A DNA stretch of 64,000 nucleotides from Annulohypoxylon bovei var. microspora (taxonomy: Eukaryota > Ascomycota > Sordariomycetes > Xylariales > Hypoxylaceae). Shown one piece after another: positions 39,802 to 51,773 of the stretch (position 1 is its first letter; every line of letters begins with the position of its first letter). The stretch covers positions 18,486-82,485 of the forward strand of contig MU405372.1 in NCBI GenBank assembly GCA_022836615.1. The letters run 5' to 3'. The position numbers were made by a program, and so were the translations under genes. Under the pieces are notes generated by a model, which was not told the DNA's origin, made no database searches, and saw nothing but the letters and a program-made list of their open reading frames with translations.

Positions 39802-39880
39802 GAGATCGGGGAATCGAACCATCGACCTCCGGCTAAACTCGGGATATTGTGCCACCCAATTATCTCAACGAGTTCAGCCC
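39802..39880 (-). ncRNA. tRNA-like sequence (SINE head or tRNA pseudogene)
   Basis: Minus strand contains a canonical B-box GGTTCGATTCC (39810-39820), an A-box-like GTTGAGATAATTGGG upstream, a possible anticodon arm TCCCG-AGTTTAG-CCGGA with one mismatch, and a T-run (GTTTTTG) just downstream as for RNA polymerase III. Acceptor and T stems pair poorly and position 33 is not T, so it is probably not a working tRNA. The closest relative is at 57483-57535 (minus); the damaged relatives are at 38738 and 16612. Fungal tRNA-derived SINEs have this head structure. Confidence 0.55.
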
Positions 39881-40011
39881 ACAATTCGAAGAAACGAGCG
39901 GGCTACGCCCGCTCGCGCCCGCCCGCTTCAGCCACATGGCCTTAGCGGCCATGGTCCGTGTCAATGTATCTGTGGGGCTGAAGCGTGGCGTTCTTCGAAT
40001 TGTGGTCTGAA
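39873..40011. mobile_element. 139-bp palindromic element (MITE-like, nested hairpins)
   Basis: Terminal inverted repeats share CCACAATTCGAAGAA (39879-39893) and its complement (39991-40005), and similarity extends outward to TTCAG / CTGAA. Inside are AGCGGGC-TAC-GCCCGCT (39897-39913), GCTTCAGCCACA (39925-39936) pairing with 39971-39984, and ATGGCC-TTAGC-GGCCAT (39936-39952). No target duplication is evident. The left end overlaps the start of the tRNA-like sequence. Confidence 0.65.
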
Positions 40012-40475
40012 TACAAATGGGTCCAAAAAAATTCGTATGTCAGCAACACCCACGATTATTTTTTTACACGAAGAAATCCGACGTCAGGATACGTATCTAA
40101 AATCGAAATTTTTCAAAAGAGTTCAACAACGTTTTTGGTCGCGATACCATCACAATTTATACAGCGCTTTTCAAAACAATAAAATTAGATATGTCATGCT
40201 TCGTACAAGCCTTGTAGCTATTTTTAAAACCTTCCCAATTAACCCAGCGTGCGTAAAGATCAATCTAAACCGATGTCAAGACCACCATTTTCCCTATAAA
40301 AAGACCCCTTACAAAAACCACCACCATATGATTAAAAGAAGCCGGCAAGCTTGCGAAACATATCTATCAGCTAGTTCCCTTGTATCTGATCCATCCCAGA
40401 TAGTTTTGCGTCCAAGCTATTCGTGTGTTGATTTATTACAATTAATATTGTGTTGGCATTTTTGTTAAAAAACGC
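40012..40475 (+). other. GC island 1, unrecognised sequence with an open frame
   Basis: A 143-codon open frame (40037-40468) starts with MSATPTIIFLHEEIRR and has no domain, membrane segment or signal peptide I recognise. Its length is modest for this composition. The frame ends just before a minisatellite. It could be a small gene or chance; I do not call it as coding. Confidence 0.25.
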
Positions 40476-40480
40476 GATGC

Positions 40481-40527
40481 GCGATTTAAAACGCGACTTA
40501 AACCGCGACTTAAACCGCGATTTAAAG
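40481..40527. repeat. 12-bp tandem repeat AAACCGCGACTT
   Basis: Units AAAACGCGACTT, AAACCGCGACTT and AAACCGCGATTT follow a partial first unit. Confidence 0.85.
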
Positions 40528-40610
40528 GTTGTATAAATTTAAAAGAAAGTTAATAAATATCTTTGACATATAGATTATCACTTACTTAAAAAAATATATC
40601 ATTAATCATA

Positions 40611-40667
40611 CGATTGAAAGGTCGATTGAAGGGTCGATTGAAAGGTCGATTGAAGGTCGATTGAAAA
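40611..40667. repeat. 12-bp tandem repeat AAAGGTCGATTG, about 5 units
   Basis: CGATTGAAAGGT, CGATTGAAGGGT, CGATTGAAAGGT, then an 11-bp unit. It gives Ser-Ile-Asp repeats on the minus strand (40606-40857 frame), a by-product of the repeat. Confidence 0.85.
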
Positions 40668-40716
40668 GTGAGGTTTTTTTTGAAATGACAAATAATAAGA
40701 TTAAAAACCATTGGTT

Positions 40717-40836
40717 CTCAGACCAGACTTTGGGAATTCGTGGGGTGGGGTAAAAAAAAAGATATAACGCGTTTGATTGGTTAAAAAATGATGTGGCTAA
40801 AAAGGTACAAACGAAATTCCCAAATACTGGTCTGAG
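40717..40836. repeat. Inverted repeat with 25-26-bp arms
   Basis: Arm 1 (40717-40741, CTCAGACCAG...TTGGGAATTCGT) pairs with arm 2 (40811-40836), enclosing GTTTGATTGGTTAAAA (40771-40786), an A-run and TGATGTGGC. Just beyond lies CCACCC-AAAC-GGGTGG (40850-40865), a perfect small hairpin close to the right edge of the island. Confidence 0.7.
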
Positions 40837-40874
40837 CTCGCTGAGATAACCACCCAAACGGGTGGCTTCGCGTA

Positions 40875-41272
40875 AAAAATGTCTTTTATTTAAATTTTCG
40901 TAAAATAATATATGTAAAACTTTATTACTTTTAAAAGTTATATTAATTATTATTAATTTTATAAATAATATATAATTTTAATTAAAATATAAATATTATA
41001 TTAAATTTAAAAAAACATAAAGTAATAATATTACGGCGTTAAAAATTATTAACGTTAAAAAAATGTTATAAATAAAACATATAATAATAATTTATTAAAA
41101 TTATTAACACGAGTAATAAATGGTTAATATTAATTATAAAATAATAAAAACGACGATTAATAATAATAATTATTAATTAAATGTTATAAATAAAAGCTTT
41201 AAATTAAAATGTAAATAATAATTATTATTATTAAGTTTTATTAAAAGGTTTAAAAGGTAATAATAACGGTTA

Positions 41273-41341
<69 letters not shown>

Positions 41342-43474
41342 GATAATAATAAATAAAAGTTAATTAAAATTATATTATTAATGTTAATTTTAATTAACGT
41401 TAATAATAAAATTATTAATTATAAAATATTATTAAATATTTTAAATAAATTTATAATGTTATATTATATAATATTTTTTAAAAAAATAATTTATAAAAAA
41501 TAACTTTTACATTAAATAAATTATGTATTTAAATGTTATTTTAATATATAAGTTTTTCCATTATTTATTTATTATTAAAGGTTTTCTTTAATTTTTTTTA
41601 TTTATTATGTTTCGCCCTTTTAAAAGCATAACTTTAAAATTTAATTTAAAAACTTAATAAAATGGGAATTTATTTTTAAAAAAACCATTAAAATTAAGTT
41701 TAAAATAAAGTAAATAAAAGGTACGTTATATATATATACCACGTTTTATAAACATAAAAAATTAAAAATTTTTATGTAATAATATAATTATTTTTTTATT
41801 TATTAAATTTACATTATAATATTTATTTTTAAATACATGTTATAATTAAAAAAAAGTTTTCTTAATTTTAAATAAAATGATGTTTATATAAATAAAAAAT
41901 TAAAATTAAATAATTAATTAATGATAATTATATTTTTATATATAACCATTTAATGTTAATTAAACCTTTAATTATAATAAATTTTTTAATTCTTTAATTT
42001 AATTTATAATAATAAATAATTACGTTTAAATTTTATTAATTATTTTTAATAAATATTATTATTTAATAAATTAAATATCGCGATTAAAAATTAATTAAAT
42101 AATTTCGGGTTTAAGTATTAAAGAAATAAGTTTTATCGTGGATACGTTAATTGTTTTTATACGTTTATTTATTTTATTTACCTTTAAGAAAATTAATAAT
42201 TTTATTTTAAAAAAATATTATTAAAATTTACATTTATTAAATTTATAAAAACATTTATAACCGTTATTATTATAATGGCATTTAATATAAATATTATTAA
42301 AATAATTAAATAAAACGATATAATATTTAAATATGTTTTTACGAAATTTACAATTAATATAAATATATTTTAAAAGTAAAATAATGTTAATTATTATTAC
42401 ATAAACGGTTAAAGTTTATTAAAAATTATTATTATATAAAAATAAATTTAATTAAAATTTACTTTCATGGTTAATAATAAACGAAAATATAAGCTTAATT
42501 TCTTAATAATAATATAATTAATTATAATAATGTTTATTAAAAAAATAATTTATTAAATTTAAAATTAATATAAATATTAATGAATTATTTATAATTAATA
42601 TTAATTAATTTATATATTTAAATTATTTATTATTAAAATAAAAATATTACTTACACGCATCGTTTTAATTTTAATTAAAACTTAAACGGTATAATAAATT
42701 AAATTAATGTTATTAATTAAATTTAATTTATTTTTATTACTTTTAATAAAAGAATTTTAAATAAAAGGTTTAAATTAAATAAAAAAGTAATTCTTTTTTA
42801 TTAAATTTTAATTAAAAGTTTTAATTTAATTTTAATTAAAATTAATATTATTATTAAATAACATAAATATTTTTAAATTAAAATTAATAAGGTTATTAAG
42901 TTTATTAATTTATTTAACCACATTAATTTTTTATTTTCAAAAATTAAACTTTATTAAAATAATCATTTTAAAGCGTTAAAAACTTTATATAAAATTATAA
43001 AAATAAAAAATATTAAAAAAAATAAATGAAAATTATAAACCTTAAAAAAAAACATCGATTAAATTGGTTTATTAAAATTAACTTCTTTATATATAAAAAA
43101 AAAACTTAAACCACATTATTTAAATGTTTTTTATAATATTCCGTAAAATAAAATAATTATATAAACCATTTTAATTTTATACGTATTTATATAACGTAAA
43201 AGTCATTAATAAATCATGTTCGTTTTAAGTTAATTTTTAAATACATGCATAATATTAAAAAATATTATACTTTAAAACATTTATATACATTTATAACGTA
43301 TTAATTATTAATAAAATCTTTAAATTACATTTAAAATCATTAAATACGAATATAAAAATAATATTATAATAATTATATATTTAATATTTTTTAATTATAA
43401 TATAAATAAAAAATTAATTAACATAATAAATTATTTATAAAATTTTCTTAAAAATAAATAAATAAATATTTATA
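40875..43474. other. AT-rich RIP-like sequence, no gene
   Basis: About 2.6 kb of AT-rich DNA. Apart from a microsatellite nothing is recognisable; no LTR pair was found. Confidence 0.5.
41275..41340. repeat. (TAA)22 microsatellite
   Basis: Sixty-six bases of uninterrupted TAA units, followed by an interrupted stretch to about 41352. Confidence 0.95.
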
Positions 43475-43482
43475 TAAATAAA

Positions 43483-44208
43483 GAGCAATGTTAAATCCGC
43501 TGTATGGATGTCGTGGGTTTCGTCCGCTGTATGGGGGGTGTCGAAAGGTACTTCAAGTCCCATACAAATCGCCATACAATTAAAGGTACCAGCAGCCGCC
43601 GAAATTCAATTAATTCAACCTACTTTTACCCCACACCCACCTATACACCCCGTTTTAATCTCCCCTTTCTCCCCTTTCTCCCCCATCAATTCGGGGTCAA
43701 ATTTCTTATAATTACACAGCTGAATAGATCTCGAAACGCGCTTTCGAATGAACCTGGTTGCATCTTATGGTAATTGCTGTGTAGGTGGAAAATAAGGTTG
43801 AAAGATAATCGCATGTAGGGCAAGAAGGCCTACGCGAAGGGTATCGCGGGGACCAACTTATTAAGAACTTCAAGATGCACCAGCTTTCAACCTGATTTGC
43901 CACCCCCATAGCCATTCGTAAAAGATGCAACCTAGACCATTCAAAAGCGCTTTTTGAGATCTATTCGATTGTGTAATTATAAGAAATTTGACGTGTAATT
44001 GATGGGGGAGAAACGGGAGAAAAGATGGGTGTATAGCTGGGTGTGGGCGCGTGGATTTTTCTAAGTTCAATTGAAGGTGCGCGGGGGTGGGCATTAAAGA
44101 TACCTGCGTTTGTATGGGGATTTGTATGCGGGGAAAGGTACCACAAATGCCGGGCCACATACAGCGGACGAAACCCACGACATCCATACAGCGGATTTAA
44201 CATTGCTC
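43483..44208. mobile_element. Foldback MITE, hAT-like (8-bp target duplication)
   Basis: The element is 726 bp, starting GAGCAATGTTAAATCCGC and ending with the exact complement. It is flanked by TAAATAAA on both sides (43475-43482 and 44209-44216). Nearly the whole element is a long imperfect inverted repeat: arms of about 325 bp (43483 to about 43808, and about 43880 to 44208) around a loop of about 70 bp. Arms share, for example, CAAATTTCTTATAATTACAC and GGTTGCATCTT. An 8-bp duplication is typical of hAT elements, though the flank is low-complexity and the terminal bases are not a classical hAT end. No transposase is encoded. Short frames on both arms mirror each other and are not genes. 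The element is not RIP-like in composition. Confidence 0.85.
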
Positions 44209-44216
44209 TAAATAAA

Positions 44217-45947
44217 TAATAAACATATAATATTTATTTATTTAAATAATTTTATAATGTTAATTCTTTAAGTATTTATTTATATAATATAAATAATATT
44301 ATATTAAAAAAAATAAACGTTTAAATAAAATTAATAAACATTTATATGTAAAGTTATAAAAAAAGCTTATAAAAGTTAATAATGTTTATTATAAAAAAAA
44401 TGGGAAAAAAAATGGAAAAAAAAAACGCATTTCATTTAAACTTAAATATTTAAATAAATATCTTTTTTCGATTATTTATTACGTTTAACTTTTAATGAAA
44501 TATTATTTTTACCACTTATTTCTTTAATTTTATATCTTTTAAATAATAATAAAGCTTTAAAAAAAACATATTATTATTTATTAATTATATAAAATTTAAT
44601 CTTAAAAAAAACTTTTAAATTAATTAATTTATTTATATTAATTTACCTTAAATATACCCTTTTAACCGAATTAACCATTTGTTTTATTAAAGCATATAAC
44701 CTTTAATAATTTTATAAAACTTTAACTTTAAATCGAATAAAGTTTAAACCACCTTAAAAAAAATATAAAAAATATTAAAAAAAAGTTAAATTATATTTTA
44801 ACGGTTTAAATATCCAATGATATTATAATCGATAAAATAAAATAATATAAAATAAAAAAAAGTAACGTTATTAATATAATCATTTATTAAGAAAATAAAT
44901 TATTAATTTAAAATATATCGTTTTTTAAACCTTTAAAATAATGCAAAATATTTAAAATTATTTTTTAAATTATTATTATTTATATTTCCATTATACCCCG
45001 TTTAAATATTTAATATTTAAAACATATTATATAATATAATTTTAAATTATTTTTAAAGTTAATTATAAACGTTTACTTTTTTTTTAATTTTAATAATACG
45101 CTTTTCATTTTAATTAAAATTTACAAATATTACTTTATTTAATTTTATTTAATTAAAAGCATTAATATATTATTTATTTAAATAATAATAATGTTTTAAA
45201 CTTTATTTTCACTTTTTTCCATTAATTATTAATAAAATTTATATTTTATTAAAAGATTTTTAACATTAAAACGTATTTAAATAAATACCTTTAATATAAT
45301 TAATATACTTAAATACTTTTTAAAAGTTTTCGATTTAATTTAATGGTTAAAATAATTATAAAATTTTTAATTACATTATAATTTAAATAAGTAAAATATT
45401 TTATAATAAATGTATTACTTTAAAATTAAAAATAATTTAAAGTTTTTAATAAGATTTAAATTTTATAATACCGCTTTTATTTAAACTTAAATAAGCTTTA
45501 ATATTATTATAAAATAATAACTTATTTTTTATAACTTTATATATAACGATTTTTAAATAATTTAATATAATAAAAATAAGTTTTTATTAACTTATATTTC
45601 ATTTTATGAAATTTATAAATTTAAAATTAAAATTTATTAAATGATTTAATTAATTAAGTACGTTTTTTTAATATAAAAACCCTTTTTTTATAAATCCGAC
45701 GGAAATATAATAAATAATAATTATAATTTTAAAGTAATAAATTAAAATATTTTTAATATTAAAAATAAAATAAATTATTTCAAATAAATAAATAAATATA
45801 AACGCATTTATAATTTATTATATAATAATATTTATAATTAAATATTTAAGTTAATTATAATGTAATTACTTTTAATTTAAAATTAATTAAATTAATGTAT
45901 ATTATTTTATTTAAAAAAAATAATAAAATTATTTTATTAAATTTAAC
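44217..45947. other. AT-rich RIP-like sequence, no gene
   Basis: About 1.7 kb of AT-rich DNA ending at the target duplication of the next retroelement. Nothing recognised. Confidence 0.5.
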
Positions 45948-45952
45948 ATAAT

Positions 45953-46189
45953 TAAAAGATTTTTCACGTAAATAAATTAATAATTAATATATATTATTAA
46001 AATCGTAATTAAATTATTAAAAATAAGTTCAATTTATATTTATATAAATAAGTTTTAAATGCTTCCATATTAACCATTTTTAATAATAAAGATCTTTTTA
46101 TTTCTTTATTTAATCATTATATTTTATTTATAAATTACACGTAATAAAACACGTAATAAAACATAAATAAAACTCTTAATTTACCAACA
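45953..46189 (-). repeat. 3' LTR, copia family A copy 2
   Basis: It is 237 bp. Sense start is TGTTGGTAAATT, directly after the polypurine tract. Confidence 0.95.
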
Positions 46190-46200
46190 CCCCCTTTTAA

Positions 46201-49200
46201 CCAAATAAATATTATTCATAAATAATAAATTTATTTAATAATAATAAATAAACTTAATACATTTATTAAAGGCTCATTTAACAAAAATTCATTTATTAAT
46301 ATAAATCTCATTTAAAATTCCTTAAATCTTAACATTTTATAAAACTTATTATGCTTTTTAGTTATTAAAGATTTAGTAAACTTATTAATAAGGTTTTCGT
46401 TTAATTTTACATACTTTACTTTCACATTCCCATCGTGAATTTTTTACCGTACGTAAAAGTATTATATTTATATATGTTAATTTTTCTTATTAATAACCGT
46501 TTCTTCAAACTATTTAATAATTTTAATATTATTTTTTAATAAATAAATCAACTTAAATAACATTTACTTAAATTCTTAAAGAAATTTACATATTTAAACT
46601 ACATTATTAATAACTTCATTTAATTTAATAAACTTTATTTTTAAAATCCTTTTATTAACGATTAATTACAATCTTAATAACCATAAAATAAAGCCGCCGC
46701 TTATAAAAAATACAATTCTAATAATTAACTTTCCAAAATTTATATCATCAATTAAATTTATATTAATTGTTTTAAATAATTTTAATTTATTATATTCTTA
46801 ATAAAAATAATCTTAATTTAATACTTAATAACAAATAAATTAATTATATACGTTAATTAAATATTTAAATATCTTTTTCATTTTAAATAAATATTCTTAT
46901 AAAAGATTACTTATAAATCTTACCCACATAAATATAATAAAATTAAAATTTAATTTAATTAAATAAATTAAAAAATTAAACTTCTTAATTAACGAAGTAA
47001 ATTCGTGAATATTATAATTATTTACTTAATTAAAGTTCTTTATTACAAATAATAAATTAATTTAATTAATAAAAGTTTTAATAAATCGCTTTTATATTTT
47101 ATTAAAACTAAATTCATAAAATACTTTTTTAATATACATTTTTTAATTAATTTATACGCTTTTTATTAAATTTAATTTCACAATTTAAACGTTTAAAAAC
47201 TAGTTAATATTTTTAAAATTAATAATTAACACATCTTTTTTTAAGCTTATAATAACCTCCGTGAATTATTTTTTATTTACTTTAAATAAAATAAAGTCAT
47301 TTATATATAAAATTATAATGATTTTTAATTTTTTATTAATATACACCGCATCGTTAAATATTAATAATACATATCCATAACTTTTTAATAATATTTTAAC
47401 TTTTTATTACTAAATTATTTTAGTTTACTTAAATCTATACAACAAATTAATTAATTAAATAATTTTATCTTCGTAATAATTATACTTATTTATTTCATTA
47501 ATATACAATTTAAAATATTCCGTAAATAATAAGAATTATTTTATAAATAAATCTTCATTTAATATACCGTTTAAATATGTAATAATAAAATTTATTTAAA
47601 TTATATATTATTTTTTAATAATTATTAAAACCATTAAAATTTATTATAAAATAAATTTCATAATCATAACTTTTATTTTATTATAATTAATTTTATATTT
47701 TTATATAAATCCTTTTATATAAATATAAGCTTTAAACTTATTAAATATACCATTTAAAAAAAATTTCTTTTTTAATATCCATTTAATATTAATAAAATTA
47801 TTATAAATATCTTTTCACCATATAAATTTAAACATTCCACATTCAAGGTTTTCCTTAATTTCCTTTATAATCATTTTCATCCAATTCTTATAATCTTCGT
47901 TATTCATTGCTTTATAAAATAAAAAATTATTATTAATTTTTATATTAAATATACCGAATTTTCTTAATAATACCATAACTTATTCCTAGTATTAATCATC
48001 GATTAAATTTTCTTTTACAAGGTAAATTATTCGTTCCACGAACAGTTCCCATCGTACGAAATGATCAGCAAATCTATCATTACGGTCGATCCGATCAATA
48101 ATTTCGAATTCTTCGTTTACTTAATTATATTCCTTTCTTTAATTAATTATAATCATAATCTCATTACAATCCAAAAATATTTCGTTAATATAAATTTTAA
48201 GTTAAACCTTGTATAATCTACTTTATTTTCTTTTAATTTAACTTATTTTTTAATTTATATTATTTTTATTAATAACGTTATAATTTTTATTATAAATATA
48301 ACTTTTTAAAACAATTTAATAACATAATTATTTTTACACATAAAGAAAAAGAAACCTAACAATATTTCGTAAATTTAATATATCTTTTTAATTACTAATA
48401 TTTTTATAAAATATAATATAAAATATTTTTAAAAACTACCCGCTTTTAATAAATTATATAAAGTAATTATATTAATCTTTAAAACTTATAAATATTACTT
48501 TAACTTTTTAAGCCTTAAGTTTTTCCGCATAAACTCGTTAATTTTCATTAATAAAAACTATATAACACATTTTTAATATCCTTAAATTATTATTATTAAA
48601 TTTATACCTTTTTTTAAGTTAAAAACCTTTTTAATAATGTTTTAACATTATTATTTAATTATTAATTAATATACCTATTTAATTAAACATATAAATTATT
48701 CCTTATATAATCCATAATTAAAAACAAAAAAATATCTTTATTTAAATAATAATAACTTATATTATATTTTACACAATTCGAATGTATTATTTAAGAATAT
48801 TATTTTAATATTAATTTTATGGTGTAAAAAAGATTATTTTAATCTTATTATCCTTATAAACATTTTTAATTTTATTTACCTTAAATTTTAATTTACCATC
48901 AAATTTCATCGTTATAATTTTCTTCGATTAACCGTCCTTATTACATAAAAAGGTAATGAAGGTTTATTAAATTTTTTTAATATAAATCCCTAAGATTATT
49001 TACACATTTTTTTTACTTTTATACATCTCAAAACATTAATATCAGTTTATATTTTTAATAATAAAAAAGAAATACTTATACCTTTTTATTAAAACCAATT
49101 ACAACAATTTAAAATTATATTACATTATATTTTTAATATATTTACTTTATTTTTAAGCATTGTATAATTTAATCTTTTGTATTTTTATTTAATCACACGT

Positions 49201-51531
49201 AAAGTAAAATAAAGCCTTTATTTTAAAAGGCTTTAAATTAATCTTAATCATCCGTTAAATCGTTTATATTAATCGTTTTATATTAAAGTGATAAAAATGT
49301 TAATGCCATAAAATAAATTTTTTTATTACTTTTTTATTAAGCTTAAAATTATCATCTTTAACTTTTAATTAAAATATTATCCTTATATCTTGTATTTTAT
49401 TTAAAGTTATTTTTAACGTATTATTTTATTGATTTTTTAAGGTTTAAAGCTTTTATATACTTAACTTAACTTTATTATATATTCATAATAAAAAGCTTTT
49501 TTTTTAAATATTTAAAATAATTATTACGTAGTTATTAAATTCTTAAAATATTATATTATTAATTTTACTACCATAATAACAAAATAATTCTTTTAAAATA
49601 ATTCGTATAAAAAAGATATTAATATATAATATATAATTAAATATTATAATTATATATTAATTACCCCTTTTAATAAAGTTAAATATGACTTTATTTATTA
49701 AATTAACCTTAATAATTCCACCGTTAATAATTATTTTAAAATTATATTTCTTAATATTTATAATTATTATTAAATTAAAATTATTTATGTTATTTATAAT
49801 ATGAATATTTAATCTAATATTAAATAATAAATTATTTTTTTTACTTAAGGTTAATAAATATATTTAAATGATTAAATAAATGCTTATAAATTTTATATTT
49901 ATAAAGGCCATTATATGATCATTATTATCTTATGATAATAATTTTATATAACATTTTTTTATCTTATTTTCATAAACTTAAATTAATTGCGTTAATTTAT
50001 AATTATTTGCTTTTATATTAAAGGTAATAATTATTAATTTAAATATATAACTATTTTTCTTATTTAAACTTATTACATTTAATTATTTTTAATTATTATT
50101 ATTATTATAATCTTTTTTTAACTTAAGGTAATCCTTTATTAAATAATCATATTCATTATAATTAAAACATAAAAAACCTAATTCTTTATCCTACTTAAGT
50201 TTATAATCACTTAATTAACCATTTCAACCACCATAATTATTATAACCCTTACCGTAACCGTTACACCATTTACCTTAATTATTATTATTAACGTTAATAT
50301 TAATGTTATAATTATTAATATTATAATTTATATTCTTATTAATTTTATTTTAAAACTTATTAATAAAATCGTTAATTATATTATTAATTAATATATTAAT
50401 TATTTTAATTAATTTTAAAATAAATTTAACTCATTTTATTACCTTATTTTCACAAATAATAAAAAACATTATCGCTTATTATTAATTATTAATAACCATC
50501 CCAACATCTTTACATTAACGAATTAACAATTACCACTTAAATATATACGTTAATAAATCCTTACCATTATACTTTATATTATTTAACTCCTTTTAAAACT
50601 TTCATTAATAAATTTTTTTAAATATTAAAAACATTTTTTAAAAAATACTAATCATTTTAAATCCATTTTAAATTCTAATAATTAAATTAAAAAATTAACG
50701 CTTATAAATTTTCATAATAACTTTTATTACACATAATTCATTAAAATTAATAAAAATAAAATTATCATTAAACTTAATTTCTTTAAAAATTAACATTAAA
50801 ACATTATAATACATTAATTAATTATTTTTATTTTTTAAATAATTTTCTTTATTAAAAATAAAATTAAACTTCTTTCACTTTAACACGTAATTTTCACCAA
50901 ATACTTATTTAACCTTAACTTTTAATAAATTATTATAACCATCGTTTAAATTTAAAAAATTTAAAGGATCGTTAATTAAAAGGATTATAATCCTTTCTTT
51001 AAACTTAACGTTTCTTTAAATTCTTTTATTTTTCTTTAATTAATATAATTTAACCCATTTTTTAACATTTTAATAATAAAATTAATATAATCCAATTTTA
51101 ACATTTAAATCGTTCAAGTTTAAGTCGTTTAAATCTTCGTATAATCTTTAACTAATTTTAATATTAATATAAAAATCCATATTAAACTCACTTAAATCGT
51201 TAAAGTTCGCAATTAAATCGTTTATTATTCCATTTATTTTCAATTTAATAAGCATAATTATTATAATTCTCATTTTTTCATTAAAAAACCTTATATCGTT
51301 TTAATGACGTTCGTTTACTTACATTACTTCTTTTTTCATCGTTTTACATTTTTAAAATAATAATTTCATTATATTTTATATCTTTTTTAAACTTAATTAT
51401 ACCTTAATAACCAAAACTTCGCCGCCTTTTATTTAACTTTTATTTATAATTAAAGTTGTAAATCCTCCGTTTTAATAAACTTTTTATTAAATACATTAAT
51501 TTATTCGTTTAATAATAAAAAAATGTTACCA
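46201..51531 (-). pseudogene. RIP-killed copia gag-pol polyprotein, with a spared patch
   Basis: Minus-strand zinc knuckle 50128-50169 reads C-F-N-Y-N-E-Y-D-Y-L-I-K-D-Y, the same damage pattern as copy 1. YIND at 47296-47307 derives from YVDD. Between about 48000 and 48125 the sequence is much less AT-rich and stays open on the minus strand, with words such as EEFEIIDRIDRND and HFVRWELFVE. The matching stretch in copy 1 (about 12295-12420) is heavily mutated. Confidence 0.85.
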
Positions 51532-51768
51532 TAAAAAACTTTTCACATAAATAAATTAATAATTAATATATATTATTAAAATCGTAATTAAATTATTAAA
51601 AATAAACTAAACTTATACCCGTATAAATAAATTCCAAATACTTCCATATTAACCGCTTTTAATAACAAAGATCTTTTCATTTCTTTATTTAATCATTATA
51701 TTTTATTTATAAATTACACGTAATAAAACACATGACAAAGCACGGATAAAGCTTTTAATTTATTAATA
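51532..51768 (-). repeat. 5' LTR, copia family A copy 2
   Basis: It is 237 bp. The sense start TGTT has become TATT by one transition (AATA on plus at 51765-51768). Confidence 0.95.
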
Positions 51769-51773
51769 ATAAT

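Larger units (their letters stand above)
45953..51768 (-). mobile_element. Ty1/copia LTR retrotransposon, full length, RIP-mutated (copia family A, copy 2)
   Basis: The element is 5816 bp with 237-bp LTRs of the same family as 8637-14453 and a perfect target duplication ATAAT (45948-45952 and 51769-51773). It is in minus orientation. A polypurine tract (TTAAAAGGGGG on the minus strand, 46190-46200) abuts the left LTR. TGGTAACATT lies next to the right LTR as primer-binding site. The zinc knuckle at 50128-50169 and the reverse-transcriptase YIND at 47296-47307 are in gag-pol order. Plus-strand G is largely lost and C kept, so damage is mostly on one strand. Confidence 0.95.

Noticed and set aside
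39810..39880. A functional tRNA gene
   Set aside because: The B-box is perfect but T and acceptor stems pair poorly and the anticodon loop lacks T33, so it is called tRNA-like only.
40037..40468. 143-codon frame in GC island 1
   Set aside because: No domain recognised and the surrounding DNA is repeat-rich; described as sequence, not called as CDS.
40481..40667. CRISPR-like spaced repeats
   Set aside because: Units are contiguous 12-bp tandem repeats without spacers, and the genome is fungal.
43504..44203. Two mirrored frames starting MDVVGFVRCM on opposite strands
   Set aside because: They are the same sequence in the two arms of the inverted repeat, not genes.
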